Shown piece after piece: positions 42,044 to 51,408 of a DNA stretch of 64,000 nt. This stretch comes from Planctomycetota bacterium (GTDB lineage: Bacteria; Planctomycetota; Phycisphaerae; Phycisphaerales; UBA5793): the NCBI GenBank assembly GCA_963205185.1, contig CAUJHZ010000044.1, positions 116,181-180,180 of the forward strand. Direction: 5' to 3'. A program made the position numbers and the translations under genes. A model generated the notes under the pieces. That model saw only the letters and a program-made list of their open reading frames with translations. It was not told the DNA's origin and searched no databases. The first letter of the stretch is position 1. Every line of letters starts with the position of its first letter.

Positions 42044-43674
42044 CGACGGTCTCCCGCATCCGGGTCAAAGAATCTGCGAACCGTCGCCTCCGGGAGCGGG
42101 CGGGTGATGAGCGAGACGAGGATGATCGTCAGTGCAGACGCGGCGAAGATGAAGGTCACGGGCATCATGCCCAGGATCAGCTTTTCGTCTTCCGAGCCGG
42201 GCGGTTTCTCCGCGAAGATGTCGCGATAGAACAGAACGGCCCACACCGCCGCAGCCACGAGCACGCTCGCCAGCGCCCCGGCCCGGGTGGCCCGCTTCCA
42301 GTACACCGCCGCGAACACCAGCGGGAACAGAGCCGCAAACCCCGAGAAGCACCACACACCCAGCGCGAAGACGCTCTGCGAGCGGCGATCATCGCCCATC
42401 ATGTACACCGCCAGGCCGTAGGTGACGCCGACGATGGCGAGAATGAAGACGCGGCTGATCCACACCTTCTGCCGGTCGCTGAATCGGTCGTGGCCGCAGG
42501 TTCGCACGACGATGTCGTTGGTGAACATGGTGCCGATGCACATGAACTGCGAATCGAGCGACGACATGATCGCGGCCAGCACGCCGGCGCCGACGAGTCC
42601 GCTCAGGACGTTGGAGTGCACGAGCTGATTGATCACTGCGCCGAGCACGGCATTGGAGATCGGCGTGCCGTCCGGGTTCTTGGGCAGGCGCAGTCCGCCG
42701 TCGGCAAAGAGGCCCGCCGCCCACATTCCAATCAGGATGCACGGCGTCCAGACGATGGCAATGAAGACCGGGTGGGCGACGACGGTGAGACGAAAACTGC
42801 GGGCGCTGCGCGCTGTGAGCCAGTGCTGAAACAGGTGCGGGAACATCCCCACCGACAACGGTACGAAGCAGTAGGTGAAGAACTGCGCCTGGCCGATCTG
42901 CGAGCCGCGCGCGGCGCGCTCGGCGCTGGTGGATTCGAGCAGTTTCGCCGACGCCGCCTGCAAGCCTCCGAACTTCTGAGCAATGAGGTAGAACGCGATC
43001 ACGCCGGTGGTCATGAACACGATGGTCTGAAAAGTGTTGGCCCAGACGGCGCCGCGCAGGCCGCCGAAGAAGACGTATCCGAGCACGACCAGACACACGA
43101 CCAGCGACCCGAGCCAGAGCGGCAGCGAGCCCGTCAGCGGATGCGGATTGCCGTTGGGCAGCGTCATGACGAAGGTGTCGGGGAACATCCCGGCCGTCGT
43201 TGCCTGGAGGAATCGCCCCGAGGCGATGACGCCCACGAGCAGGTACGGAATGAGCAGCAGCACGAGGATGGAAAAGAGAATGTACCCAAGCGCCGGCGAG
43301 TCAAAGCGGTCGCGGAAGTACTCGCACTGAGTGAGATAGCCGTAGCGCTTTCCCACGGCCCAGAGGCGGATGCCGATCAGGAAGAAGACGGCGGAGTGGA
43401 CGAGACCGCTCCACGAAGCCATCAGGCCATAGACGCCGATGCCCTTGGCGAATGACTCGCCCGTCGAGCCGACGAGCGCAAAGCCGGTCATCGTGGTGCC
43501 GAACACGCTCATGAGCAGCAGAAACGATCCGACCGATCGGGAGACGACGAAGTAGTCGGCTGCGGTCCCCTTGAAGAACCTGCTCGATACCACGCCCAGG
43601 CCAAGCAGCAGCGCCAGGTAGCCGACAATGATCCACAGAGGAACCAGCGATGCCTGTGCGATGGTGAGCATCAT
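42040..43674 (-). CDS. sodium:solute symporter family protein
   Basis: 544 aa from ATG 43674 (ATGA overlap with the DUF3311 stop). About 13 hydrophobic helices of the SSS/PanF type; 'SRSVGSFLLLMSVFGTTMTG' and 'SLDSQFMCIGTMFTNDIVV' are family hallmarks (helices 1 and 8 region). It takes up an organic solute with Na+. Coupling to DUF3311 on one side and the aryl-acid ligase on the other suggests import of an organic acid precursor or re-uptake of a product. The substrate is unknown. Confidence 0.93.
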
Positions 43675-43943
43675 GCCTTTATCCGCGCGGAAGTTGCATT
43701 CGGATCCGACGTCGTCCCGTCGGCCCACTCTTCGATGTGATGAGGCCACGCAAAGCGGACCGCCGCGAGCCACAGCAGAGCCGCGGCGACGGAGTACGCC
43801 ACGTGGTATGCCAGTCCGACGGGCAGAAAACCCAGCACCAGCGTTCGGTCATCCCAGAACCAGAAATCATGGTGCAGCACGAACAGCACCGCCGCCAGCG
43901 TCCAGATCACCCACCACGCGGTTGAGCGGCGCGCCGGCGTCAC
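43671..43943 (-). CDS. DUF3311 small membrane protein
   Basis: 90 aa, two TM helices (~10-30 'VIWTLAAVLFVLHHDFWFWD', ~38-62 'GLAYHVAYSVAAALLWLA'). DUF3311 proteins are small partners of sodium:solute symporters, and here the start and stop both overlap neighbours by 4 bp (propeller and symporter). It likely assembles with the symporter. Confidence 0.9.
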   Translation of the reverse strand: MTPARRSTAWWVIWTLAAVLFVLHHDFWFWDDRTLVLGFLPVGLAYHVAYSVAAALLWLAAVRFAWPHHIEEWADGTTSDPNATSARIKA

Positions 43944-45514
43944 TGGATCTGATCCTCAGCACCCGCGCTCGCGGCCGTCTTCGCGATGGCAAACAGGTGC
44001 GTATGAGTGGCGACGTAGAGCGTGCCGTTGGCGGCCACGGCGCTCGAGTAGATCGGCGACTTCATGTCGATCTCGTTGACAAGTTTGTAGTCCTTGCCGG
44101 CATTGAGGATGGTCATGTAGCCGTCTTCGTTTCCGATGTAGACCTTGCCGTCGGCGACCAGCGGCGACGCCCAGATGTGGCCCTTGGTGTCGTGAACCCA
44201 GTACTCCTCGCCGGTTTCCGCATCCAGGCAGTACACAAAGCCGGAGAAGTCGGCCGCAAACACGAGACCGTCCTGGATGGCCAGCGTCGATATCGAGCGG
44301 GCGATCTTCTGGTACGACCAGATATTGCCGCTCTGCGTGATGTCGCCGGTCTTGGTGGGATCGAAGCAGACGAGGTTGCCGGCGCCTTCGCCGTGCTCGG
44401 GGTCCTGGCCGATGGCGGTGTAGACCCGGCCCTTGTAGACGACGGGCGTGGCCAGCACTTCGCTCGGGCCGGCGCGCGTGGCGTACTTGATCTTCTTGCC
44501 GTCGCGCATGCGGTACTCGGGCGGATTGCAATCGAAGCGGAAGAGTTCTTTGAGGACGGGGTAGCCGTCTTCATCGACGGTCGGCTCGGGCGAGAAGCCG
44601 TAGCACCAACCGTCCGGCCCGCCGAACACGCACAGGTCGGCCTCGCCGGATTTGAGATACGCCGGTGAACTCCAGTTGCAGTGGAAGATGCGCTGACTGA
44701 GACCCGATGCTTCTTCGGCGAGCAGTTGGCCGGAGTTCTTGTCCACGAGGATCAGGCTGGGCGCCATGGGCGAGGGCGTTTCGACGTGTCCGTAATCCAC
44801 GCCGTTGGAAGTGGTGACCCAGAGGTGGTCGCCCGAGACAAGGACGCTGCTGGAGGTGATGTTGTGCGGAAACACGCCGCACTCATCGATCATGTTCAGC
44901 GTCCAGATGATGTCGGCATCCCTTTCCCCAACTTCCATGGGTGGATTGCCGCGCCCGGCCATGTGCTGGCCCTCGTCCTGAAAGGGTCCGTCGTTGCCGT
45001 CGGCCATGCCGTTCACGTCGAGGCAGACGACCTCGCACAGGTTGGTGACGAGATAGACGCGGTCGCCGTCGATCGTCGGCGAAGAGCAAATTCCCAGGTA
45101 CTCCCAGTCGCTCACCTTTCCGGTGCCGAGTTTGGGGCAGTTGAGCATCCAGATCATTTCGCCGGTCTTCTCGTCGAAGCAGTAGAGCACGCTGCGATCG
45201 CCCTTGAAGCGGGGATCGCGCGGCGAGTCGTTATTCGTGCCGACGTAGACGCGGCCGTTGGCGATGGTCGGATTGCCGTAGGCCTGTGAACCGAGTTTGG
45301 CGATCCACTTGACGGCCTGGGTGGTCGAGGCGTCGATCTGATCCGAAGCGCCGATGAACTCGCCGGCGTTGAACTCGGTGGGCAGTCCGGTGACGTTCGA
45401 GACCATGTTGCGGGTCATGTCGCCACCCCACGTCGGCCAGTCCTGCGCCCGGCCCGGTGCGGCTGTCGCCAGTGCGGCGGAGAGACTGAGGATTACGGCG
45501 ATACGCACGTTCAT
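43940..45514 (-). CDS. secreted PQQ-like beta-propeller protein
   Basis: 524 aa. Signal peptide MNVRIAVILSLSAALATAAPGRA, then 'QDWPTWGGDMTRNMVSN'. It is longer than the tandem trio and contains acidic insertions. Blades include 'LYCFDEKTGEMIWML', 'VCLDVNGMADG', 'CLDAETGEEYWVHD' and 'YKLVNEIDMKSPIY'. This arrangement (WxxWGGD start, acidic insertions) is seen in planctomycete PQQ-like proteins; no catalytic residues of quinoprotein dehydrogenases are apparent. Its stop overlaps the DUF3311 start, so it is transcribed with the symporter. Confidence 0.9.
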   Translation of the reverse strand: MNVRIAVILSLSAALATAAPGRAQDWPTWGGDMTRNMVSNVTGLPTEFNAGEFIGASDQIDASTTQAVKWIAKLGSQAYGNPTIANGRVYVGTNNDSPRDPRFKGDRSVLYCFDEKTGEMIWMLNCPKLGTGKVSDWEYLGICSSPTIDGDRVYLVTNLCEVVCLDVNGMADGNDGPFQDEGQHMAGRGNPPMEVGERDADIIWTLNMIDECGVFPHNITSSSVLVSGDHLWVTTSNGVDYGHVETPSPMAPSLILVDKNSGQLLAEEASGLSQRIFHCNWSSPAYLKSGEADLCVFGGPDGWCYGFSPEPTVDEDGYPVLKELFRFDCNPPEYRMRDGKKIKYATRAGPSEVLATPVVYKGRVYTAIGQDPEHGEGAGNLVCFDPTKTGDITQSGNIWSYQKIARSISTLAIQDGLVFAADFSGFVYCLDAETGEEYWVHDTKGHIWASPLVADGKVYIGNEDGYMTILNAGKDYKLVNEIDMKSPIYSSAVAANGTLYVATHTHLFAIAKTAASAGAEDQIQ

Positions 45515-45530
45515 AGCGGGTCCAATCGTT

Positions 45531-47768
45531 TCAGTCGTTAGCGGTCACGGTGATGTTGTCAAGATAGACGCGGAAGCGACTCTGCGGCACAAAGCCGTAG
45601 ATGCCCGGAGCGCCCTTAGGATGGCCGTTCTGGTGGCGCACCTCGATGGTCCACTCATCCGGCTCGGGCTGATCGCGCTCCCACGCCTTGGCGCGGATGA
45701 TGTTCGAGCCGTCCGGCTGGGCGTCCACGCGCGTCTTGAGGCGATACCACACGTTGGGACGGCACTTGAACGGCGCCGACTCCTTGATGCGCTCCATGTT
45801 CGAGGAGATCTCGATCTCCTGGTAGTTGCCTTTGAGCATGATGAGGTAGCGCTGATTGATCACGCCTGCCGAAGACATCAGCCGGCGGTTGCCGTCGGAC
45901 ATGATGTCCACCTGCATGGTGTAGTTGCGGCTGTCAGGATTGCCGATCAGCGACTGAGTCCGCTGGAAGAGCGGATTGTCCAGTGTCTGCGCGAGCACCT
46001 TGCCGCCGTCTTTTTCGACGATCTCCCAGTGGGTCCGGGCGGAAAACCACTGCCCCGGCGGGAACGCGAAGGTGTTGTAGTCCGAGCCCTCGCGCGCCTG
46101 GTTCAATGCGGCGGCTTCGAAATCTTCAGTGAACTCGAGGCGCGGCGTGATGCGCAGACGAACTGTTGCCTTGAGTCCCTTGCACTCGCCCTCGATTTCG
46201 GCCGCCCCGGCTCCAGCGCCGTCCGACACGATGAGTTCGCCGTTGGGACCGGCGCTGACTCCGAGTCTGGGATTGAGATTCCAGGTGATGCCGGACTGCT
46301 GTGACTGCACAACCAGGCCGTGTTCATCGACGAGCCGCGCGGTGAACGGCTGAGTCTGCCCCGGCGCGAGATTGACCTCGGCAGGCACGATGAGCAGACG
46401 GCTCGCCTCGCCGCGGCCGGGCTCGATCTCCGCGGCGCGGATGGTCTTGGTCGCCTGCAGCGAGCCGGGACCGCGGAAGCAGTACAGCTTTTCGGTCGTG
46501 TGAACATACACGCATCCGTTAGCGATGGCGGGCGCTCCGAGGCAGTCGCCCTGCAGCTGCACCTTGGAGAGTTCCTTCGGGCCGCTGTCGGTGGGCTCGA
46601 TGACATAGAACAGGCCGTTGGCCATGGGGACGTACAGTCGGCCTTCACCGGCTGCCGGCGAGGCATGGATCTGCGTTGCGGCGAGTTTGTGCGACCAGAG
46701 AATGCCGCCGGTGTCGGCATCGACCGCCTTCAGTTCGCCCGTCATGTTTGTTACATAGGCCCGGTTGCCGACGAGCACCGGAGAACTGCTGAACGACTCG
46801 ACACCGTTTCGCCAGACCTCGGATTCAGCGCCGAGGACGATCGGACCGGGCTTGCCTGCTTCGGGCCGCGCGCCGAGGCGAATGGCGAGCATGCGTCCCG
46901 AGTCGGATGAGTCGAGATTCTCCGTGCCGTGCACGGCAATCAGCGTGTCGCCATAGAGAAGCGTCGAGGCGCAGACGCCGCCGACGGTGATGGGCATCTT
47001 CCACACCGGATCGCCGGTCTTCGCGTTGATGCAGGCCACGAATCCCTCGGCTGTGCCGGCGTAGAGCAGGCGCTGGCCGTCGCGCCACTCGAACACGGGC
47101 AGCGAGAAGGGATTGTCCTTGGGTCCGCCGTCGGGCGTGGAGGTCCACACGAGTTCGCCGGTGCGCTTGTCGAATGCGTGGAAGCGATTGCGCGTCGGAC
47201 CCTGCTTGCCCCACGACGAGGTCATGCCGTGGACGATGACGAGATCGCCATCAATCGCCGGCGCGACGGTGCGGCCGTTTGGATAAGTGGTCCGGCCAAA
47301 CTCCTCCATCATCGAGTGCTGCCAGAGCAGATTGCCGTCACGATCGAAACAGGAGAAGAGCCCTGCGTGCGTGGTCCAATAGACGTTGCCCGTCTCCGGA
47401 TCCACCGTCGGCGAGCAGATGGCGTACCGGTTGTAGACGATGTCGCTGATGAAGTCGTTGGCGCGCCGATCCCAGATCTTCTCGCCGGTTTTCTCATCAA
47501 GGCAGAGCAGGATCTCCTGCAGGTCCGGCCCCGCGCCTTCGTAGCAGAGGGTGTACACGCGCCCGTCAAAGATGACCGGCGTGCCGCGGCTGGCGATGGG
47601 ATACGACCAGGCCAGAACCGGGGCCGTGAGCGTAATCTGCTCGGGCAGGCCGCGCTCGCTCGAGGCGCCGTTCTGATTCGGCCCACGCCAGCTCGGCCAG
47701 TCCTCCGCGTGAGCGGTGGCGGCGGTCAGCGTTGCCACGAGCGCCGTGGATCGAAGAAGCCGTTTCAT
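45531..47768 (-). CDS. PQQ-like beta-propeller protein with C-terminal jelly-roll domain
   Basis: 745 aa from ATG 47768 (signal peptide MKRLLRSTALVATLTAATAHA); an upstream ATG at 47795 has a better GGGAC-like site. The propeller covers residues ~22-430 ('DWPSWRGPNQNGASSERGLP', 'LCLDEKTGEKIWDRR', 'CFDRDGNLLWQH', 'AVDADTGGILWSH'). It is followed by an Ig-like linker ('VPAEVNLAPGQTQPFTARLV') and a ~190-residue jelly-roll ('FTEDFEAAALNQAREG', 'MQVDIMSDGNRR', 'RVYLDNITVT') resembling LamG or DUF1080 carbohydrate-binding domains. Likely an exported surface or periplasmic protein. Confidence 0.88.
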   Translation of the reverse strand: MKRLLRSTALVATLTAATAHAEDWPSWRGPNQNGASSERGLPEQITLTAPVLAWSYPIASRGTPVIFDGRVYTLCYEGAGPDLQEILLCLDEKTGEKIWDRRANDFISDIVYNRYAICSPTVDPETGNVYWTTHAGLFSCFDRDGNLLWQHSMMEEFGRTTYPNGRTVAPAIDGDLVIVHGMTSSWGKQGPTRNRFHAFDKRTGELVWTSTPDGGPKDNPFSLPVFEWRDGQRLLYAGTAEGFVACINAKTGDPVWKMPITVGGVCASTLLYGDTLIAVHGTENLDSSDSGRMLAIRLGARPEAGKPGPIVLGAESEVWRNGVESFSSSPVLVGNRAYVTNMTGELKAVDADTGGILWSHKLAATQIHASPAAGEGRLYVPMANGLFYVIEPTDSGPKELSKVQLQGDCLGAPAIANGCVYVHTTEKLYCFRGPGSLQATKTIRAAEIEPGRGEASRLLIVPAEVNLAPGQTQPFTARLVDEHGLVVQSQQSGITWNLNPRLGVSAGPNGELIVSDGAGAGAAEIEGECKGLKATVRLRITPRLEFTEDFEAAALNQAREGSDYNTFAFPPGQWFSARTHWEIVEKDGGKVLAQTLDNPLFQRTQSLIGNPDSRNYTMQVDIMSDGNRRLMSSAGVINQRYLIMLKGNYQEIEISSNMERIKESAPFKCRPNVWYRLKTRVDAQPDGSNIIRAKAWERDQPEPDEWTIEVRHQNGHPKGAPGIYGFVPQSRFRVYLDNITVTAND

Positions 47769-47841
47769 CGTCGTCGCGGAAAAGTGTGCTTGCATGTCCC
47801 GTCCCCAATCTCTGTCGCATTCTGACGGCGCCGCGGCGCTG

Positions 47842-50046
47842 TCAGAACGTGATGTTGACCGTCACGCCAAACGTCTGCGGTGCGCCGCTCTCGCCGACGA
47901 ACACGCTCGGATCCACCGGGCTGGGCTGGAAGGCCACCAGCACGTAGTCCTGGTCGAACGCATTGCGGATCCAGCCCTCCACGCTGACATTGCCGCTGCG
48001 CACGCCGAGGCGGAAGTTCGCCAGTTCAAATGATTCGTTGGCGCGATTGCCGGCGTCGTAATAGTAGGTGCCCACGCCGACGTACTCTCCGCGTGCGTAC
48101 CACTGCGTGGTGGAGTTGATCGTGCCGGTGTACTGAGCGCCGACGTTCCAGGTGCGATCGGGCACAAAGGCGAGTTTGCGGCCGCTCACGTCGGTGCCGT
48201 ACGGATCGATGAAATTCTCGAATTCGGCGTCGGTGTAGCCGAGGCCGGCGAACAGATCCCAGCCTTCGGCGGGTTTCACGTTCAGTTCGAGTTCGAACCC
48301 TTTGCTGGTGGCCGATGCAGCGTTGGCGATGTATCCACCCGCCATGGCGTCAAAGAGCGAGAGTTGCAGGTCGTCCCAGTCGATGTAGAACGCAGACGCG
48401 TTGATCGCGAGGCGCTCGTCGAGGAACGTCGTCTTCAGCCCGCCTTCGTACGTCCAGCTCGTCTCCTGGTCAAACGCGAGGCGGCCCATCGGCGCATTGA
48501 GGTTGAAGCCGCCGGCCTTGAAGCCCATCGCCGCCGAACCGTAAGCAGTCACGTTGTCCGCGAAGTCGTAGGTGGCGCCGAACATGGGCACGACCTGATC
48601 AAAGTCGCGGTCGAGGCTCGTCGTGGTCGAGAGCACGGTGAAGCCGCCGGTCTGGAACGTGTGGTTGACCGTGGCTTCCTTGTGCTCGTAGTCGTAGCGC
48701 AGGCCGGCGGTGAGATCGAATTTCGGATTGAACTGGAGCGTCGCCTGGCCGAAGCCGGCGACGCCGAAGTCGTCGAAGTTGCCGAACTGGGTGTCGAGAC
48801 CGACCTGGGCCGGCGGGAAGAGAATGCCCGCGCCGCCGGGGCGGAAGTTGTTGGCCGCGAGCCGATCTGAATCGGCGACGAAGAAGCTCAACCCGGCGAG
48901 CCATCGGACTTGCATCTCTTCGCCGAGCGCCAGCTCGCTTCCCTCGGCCGATGAGAGGCGAAACTCCTGGCTGAAGTAGTTCTGCGACTCCTCGGTGCGG
49001 CGGCGGATGCCGTCGATGATGGAGAAATCGAAGTCCGACGTCTCGTGGATCTCCCAGTCCTCAAACGCGGAAATGGAGACGAAGTCCACGCTTTCGCCGT
49101 AGTAGTTCCACGTGAGCGCTGCGCCGAAGAGATCGCGATCGGCGCGGCCTTCGAAATCCTGATTGATCCGATGCGGCATGCGGCGCAGGCCATTGAGTTC
49201 GGACAGTACGAACCCGCCGTCATCCGAAGTCTCGCCGAAGATCGACAGGCGAAACTCCGACTGCTCGCTGGGCGTCCAGAGGATCTGGCCGCGGCCGAAG
49301 AACGACTCGCGAAAGTCCACGTCGTTGCCGGTTGCGATGTTCTTCGTGTAGCCGTCGCGCTGGGAAAACAGGCCCGAAAAACTCGCGAAGAGTTCATCTT
49401 CGATCAGCGGCACGTTCGCGGAGAATTCGTACTCCTGCAGGTCGTAGTTGCCCCACGTGCCGCCGAGGCGGAATTCGGGTTCGTTGCCGGGCCGCTTGGT
49501 AAGAATATTGATCACGCCGCCGATGGAGTTGCGGCCGTACAGCGTGCCCTGCGGCCCGCGCAGGAATTCGATGCGCTCCACGTCGATGAGTGGCAGGTTG
49601 GTGCTGTTAATGGTGAGTTGAGGCACGCCGTCGATGTACGTCGTGACCGCCGGATCGCCGATGCCCGAGCCAACCCCGCGCATGGTCGGAAACGTCAGGC
49701 GGCGCGATGAGAACTCATTGATAAAGAGGTTGGGCACAAAGAACGACGCGTCGCGCATGGTGCGCACGCCGGAGTCTTCGAGGAACGATTCGCTGAGCAC
49801 ATCCACGTTGCCGGGCACGTCGCGCAGCAGTTCTTCCCACTTGCGAGCCGTGACGACGATCGGCTCGAAGCGCACCACGCGCTGCGGCACGTCTTCCGCT
49901 GATGGCTGCGGATCGTCGGGGGTATCCGGAGCATCGCCGGCCTCCTGCGGCGGTGGCGGCTGCTGCTGCGGCGCCTCCTGCGCCTGAGCCGGTGAAACCG
50001 CCATGCCGAGTGCACACAGGGCCGCGACTGCGAAACGGTCCGTCAT
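47842..50046 (-). CDS. TonB-dependent outer-membrane receptor
   Basis: 734 aa from ATG 50046 with GAGGG 6-7 nt upstream. Signal peptide, then a Gln/Pro-rich linker, a plug domain ('PIVVTARKWEELLRDVPGNV', 'IEFLRGPQGTLYGRNSIGG') and a long beta-barrel ending in Phe ('TVNITF'), as required for outer-membrane insertion. TonB-box residues are in the linker region. It imports a ligand too large or scarce for porins, with ExbB/ExbD/TonB energising it from genes 4-6 kb upstream. The ligand is unknown; propellers on both sides suggest a shared substrate. Confidence 0.95.
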   Translation of the reverse strand: MTDRFAVAALCALGMAVSPAQAQEAPQQQPPPPQEAGDAPDTPDDPQPSAEDVPQRVVRFEPIVVTARKWEELLRDVPGNVDVLSESFLEDSGVRTMRDASFFVPNLFINEFSSRRLTFPTMRGVGSGIGDPAVTTYIDGVPQLTINSTNLPLIDVERIEFLRGPQGTLYGRNSIGGVINILTKRPGNEPEFRLGGTWGNYDLQEYEFSANVPLIEDELFASFSGLFSQRDGYTKNIATGNDVDFRESFFGRGQILWTPSEQSEFRLSIFGETSDDGGFVLSELNGLRRMPHRINQDFEGRADRDLFGAALTWNYYGESVDFVSISAFEDWEIHETSDFDFSIIDGIRRRTEESQNYFSQEFRLSSAEGSELALGEEMQVRWLAGLSFFVADSDRLAANNFRPGGAGILFPPAQVGLDTQFGNFDDFGVAGFGQATLQFNPKFDLTAGLRYDYEHKEATVNHTFQTGGFTVLSTTTSLDRDFDQVVPMFGATYDFADNVTAYGSAAMGFKAGGFNLNAPMGRLAFDQETSWTYEGGLKTTFLDERLAINASAFYIDWDDLQLSLFDAMAGGYIANAASATSKGFELELNVKPAEGWDLFAGLGYTDAEFENFIDPYGTDVSGRKLAFVPDRTWNVGAQYTGTINSTTQWYARGEYVGVGTYYYDAGNRANESFELANFRLGVRSGNVSVEGWIRNAFDQDYVLVAFQPSPVDPSVFVGESGAPQTFGVTVNITF

Positions 50047-50139
50047 GGGATCCCTCGAAAGTAAAGTGAAAATGATTCGGTCAGGACGCGGGACAAGCGA
50101 TCCCGACACGCCTCGATCGCATGTTCGCCCTCTCGGCGA

Positions 50140-51369
50140 TCAGGCCGGTCCGCGATGGTCGCGGCAGACGAGTTCGCCCAGGCTGCTGCGGCAGTAAATC
50201 CGGCCGCCCGTCAGGATAGGCGTGGTCCAGAACTTGCCGCCATCGAGCACCTGCACGTGGTACATTTCGTTGAACCGCACGGGATTGGCGTCGGCGATAA
50301 CCAATCCGCCGTTCTTGTCGATGATGATCAGTTTCCCGTCGCCGATCATCATTGCCCCCAGCCCGAGGCCGCGCTCCATCCATTTTTCATTGCCGTCGAG
50401 ATCGATGCACTTGAGCACGCCGTCGTCAAAGCCGTAGAGATGGTTGTCCCAGAGCACCGCGGCGTTCATGGCGGTCTTGAGCACTTTGCTTTCCCACACG
50501 ACCTCGAGGCGGTCTTCCTGCATCCGCAGCATCGCGCAGCCGTGGTTCGCTCCCGACGAGATGAAGATGCGATCGCCGATGATGATCGGGGTCGCGGCGT
50601 TGATGTTGTTGAAGGTCTTCCACTCGTGGAAGTAGCGCTCCTGGCCGTCGGCCGCGTCGAGGATGACGAGCCCGGACGCGTTCATCACGGCGATGAGGCG
50701 TTTGCCGCCGTGCTCGAAGTCGATCGGCGTCGAGTACCCCTGGCCGTAGTCTTTCGTCTTCCAGCGCAGATCGCCGGTCATCTTGTCGAGCGCGAGAGTG
50801 ATGCCGGCATCGACGATGACCGTATCGCCGACGATCAGCGGCGCGGATGCAAAGCCCCACAGGCCCATCTCGGTGCCGTAGAGCGCCTGGAGGTCTTTGT
50901 ACCACAGCACCTTTCCCGTGGCGGCGTCGAAGCAGTAGCACTTGCCCTCGCGGTTCTTGGTGTAGAGGCGCGTTCCATCGACGGTAGGCGTGGAGAGCGT
51001 GCCGCCGTCGTGGCCGTTATTGCAGATCTCGGCCGGGTATTCGTACTTCCAGATCTCCTCGCCGGTGTCTTCACTCAGGCAGATGATCGCGTCCACCGAA
51101 TGCTCTTCGTCGAATCCCATGGTGAACACGCGGCCATCGTGGACGGCAACGGCGGAGTAGCCCAGGCCGACCTTGGCGGTCCAGAGCGGCTTCTCGGCGC
51201 CGTTGATGACCCAGCCGGTCTCGGGCGAGATGCCGTTCTGGTTCGGCCCGCGCCAGCTCGGCCACTCGCCGCGCACGGGATCGCCTGCTGACAGAGCCGC
51301 ATGGGCGGCGGAGAACAGGCAGGCGGAGCAAAGCAGAACGGTCAGCGACCCTTGACGCAGCGTGTTCAT
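50140..51369 (-). CDS. secreted PQQ-like beta-propeller protein (tandem trio, third in transcription order)
   Basis: 409 aa, with GAGGGA 9 nt before ATG 51369. Signal peptide region 'LTVLLCSACLFSAAHAALSA', then 'EWPSWRGPNQNGISPETGW'. Paralogue of the next two genes; shared markers include 'LGYSAVAVHDGRVFTMG', 'CYCFDAATGKVLWYKDL', 'SSGANHGCAMLR', 'LYGFDDGVLKCIDLDGNEKW' and the C-terminal 'CRDHRG'. About 8 blades. Function probably redox or structural in the periplasm; no known catalytic site. Confidence 0.92.
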   Translation of the reverse strand: MNTLRQGSLTVLLCSACLFSAAHAALSAGDPVRGEWPSWRGPNQNGISPETGWVINGAEKPLWTAKVGLGYSAVAVHDGRVFTMGFDEEHSVDAIICLSEDTGEEIWKYEYPAEICNNGHDGGTLSTPTVDGTRLYTKNREGKCYCFDAATGKVLWYKDLQALYGTEMGLWGFASAPLIVGDTVIVDAGITLALDKMTGDLRWKTKDYGQGYSTPIDFEHGGKRLIAVMNASGLVILDAADGQERYFHEWKTFNNINAATPIIIGDRIFISSGANHGCAMLRMQEDRLEVVWESKVLKTAMNAAVLWDNHLYGFDDGVLKCIDLDGNEKWMERGLGLGAMMIGDGKLIIIDKNGGLVIADANPVRFNEMYHVQVLDGGKFWTTPILTGGRIYCRSSLGELVCRDHRGPA

Positions 51370-51408
51370 GAATGATTCCCTCGATTCGATGGAGACTTAA
51401 AGGGCGGC

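Noticed and set aside
43628..44668. 346-aa plus-strand frame
   Set aside because: Antisense to the DUF3311 and propeller genes with no supporting features.
50155..51291. 378-aa plus-strand frame opposite a propeller
   Set aside because: Antisense shadow in high-GC codon bias; it resembles similar shadows opposite the other two tandem propellers.
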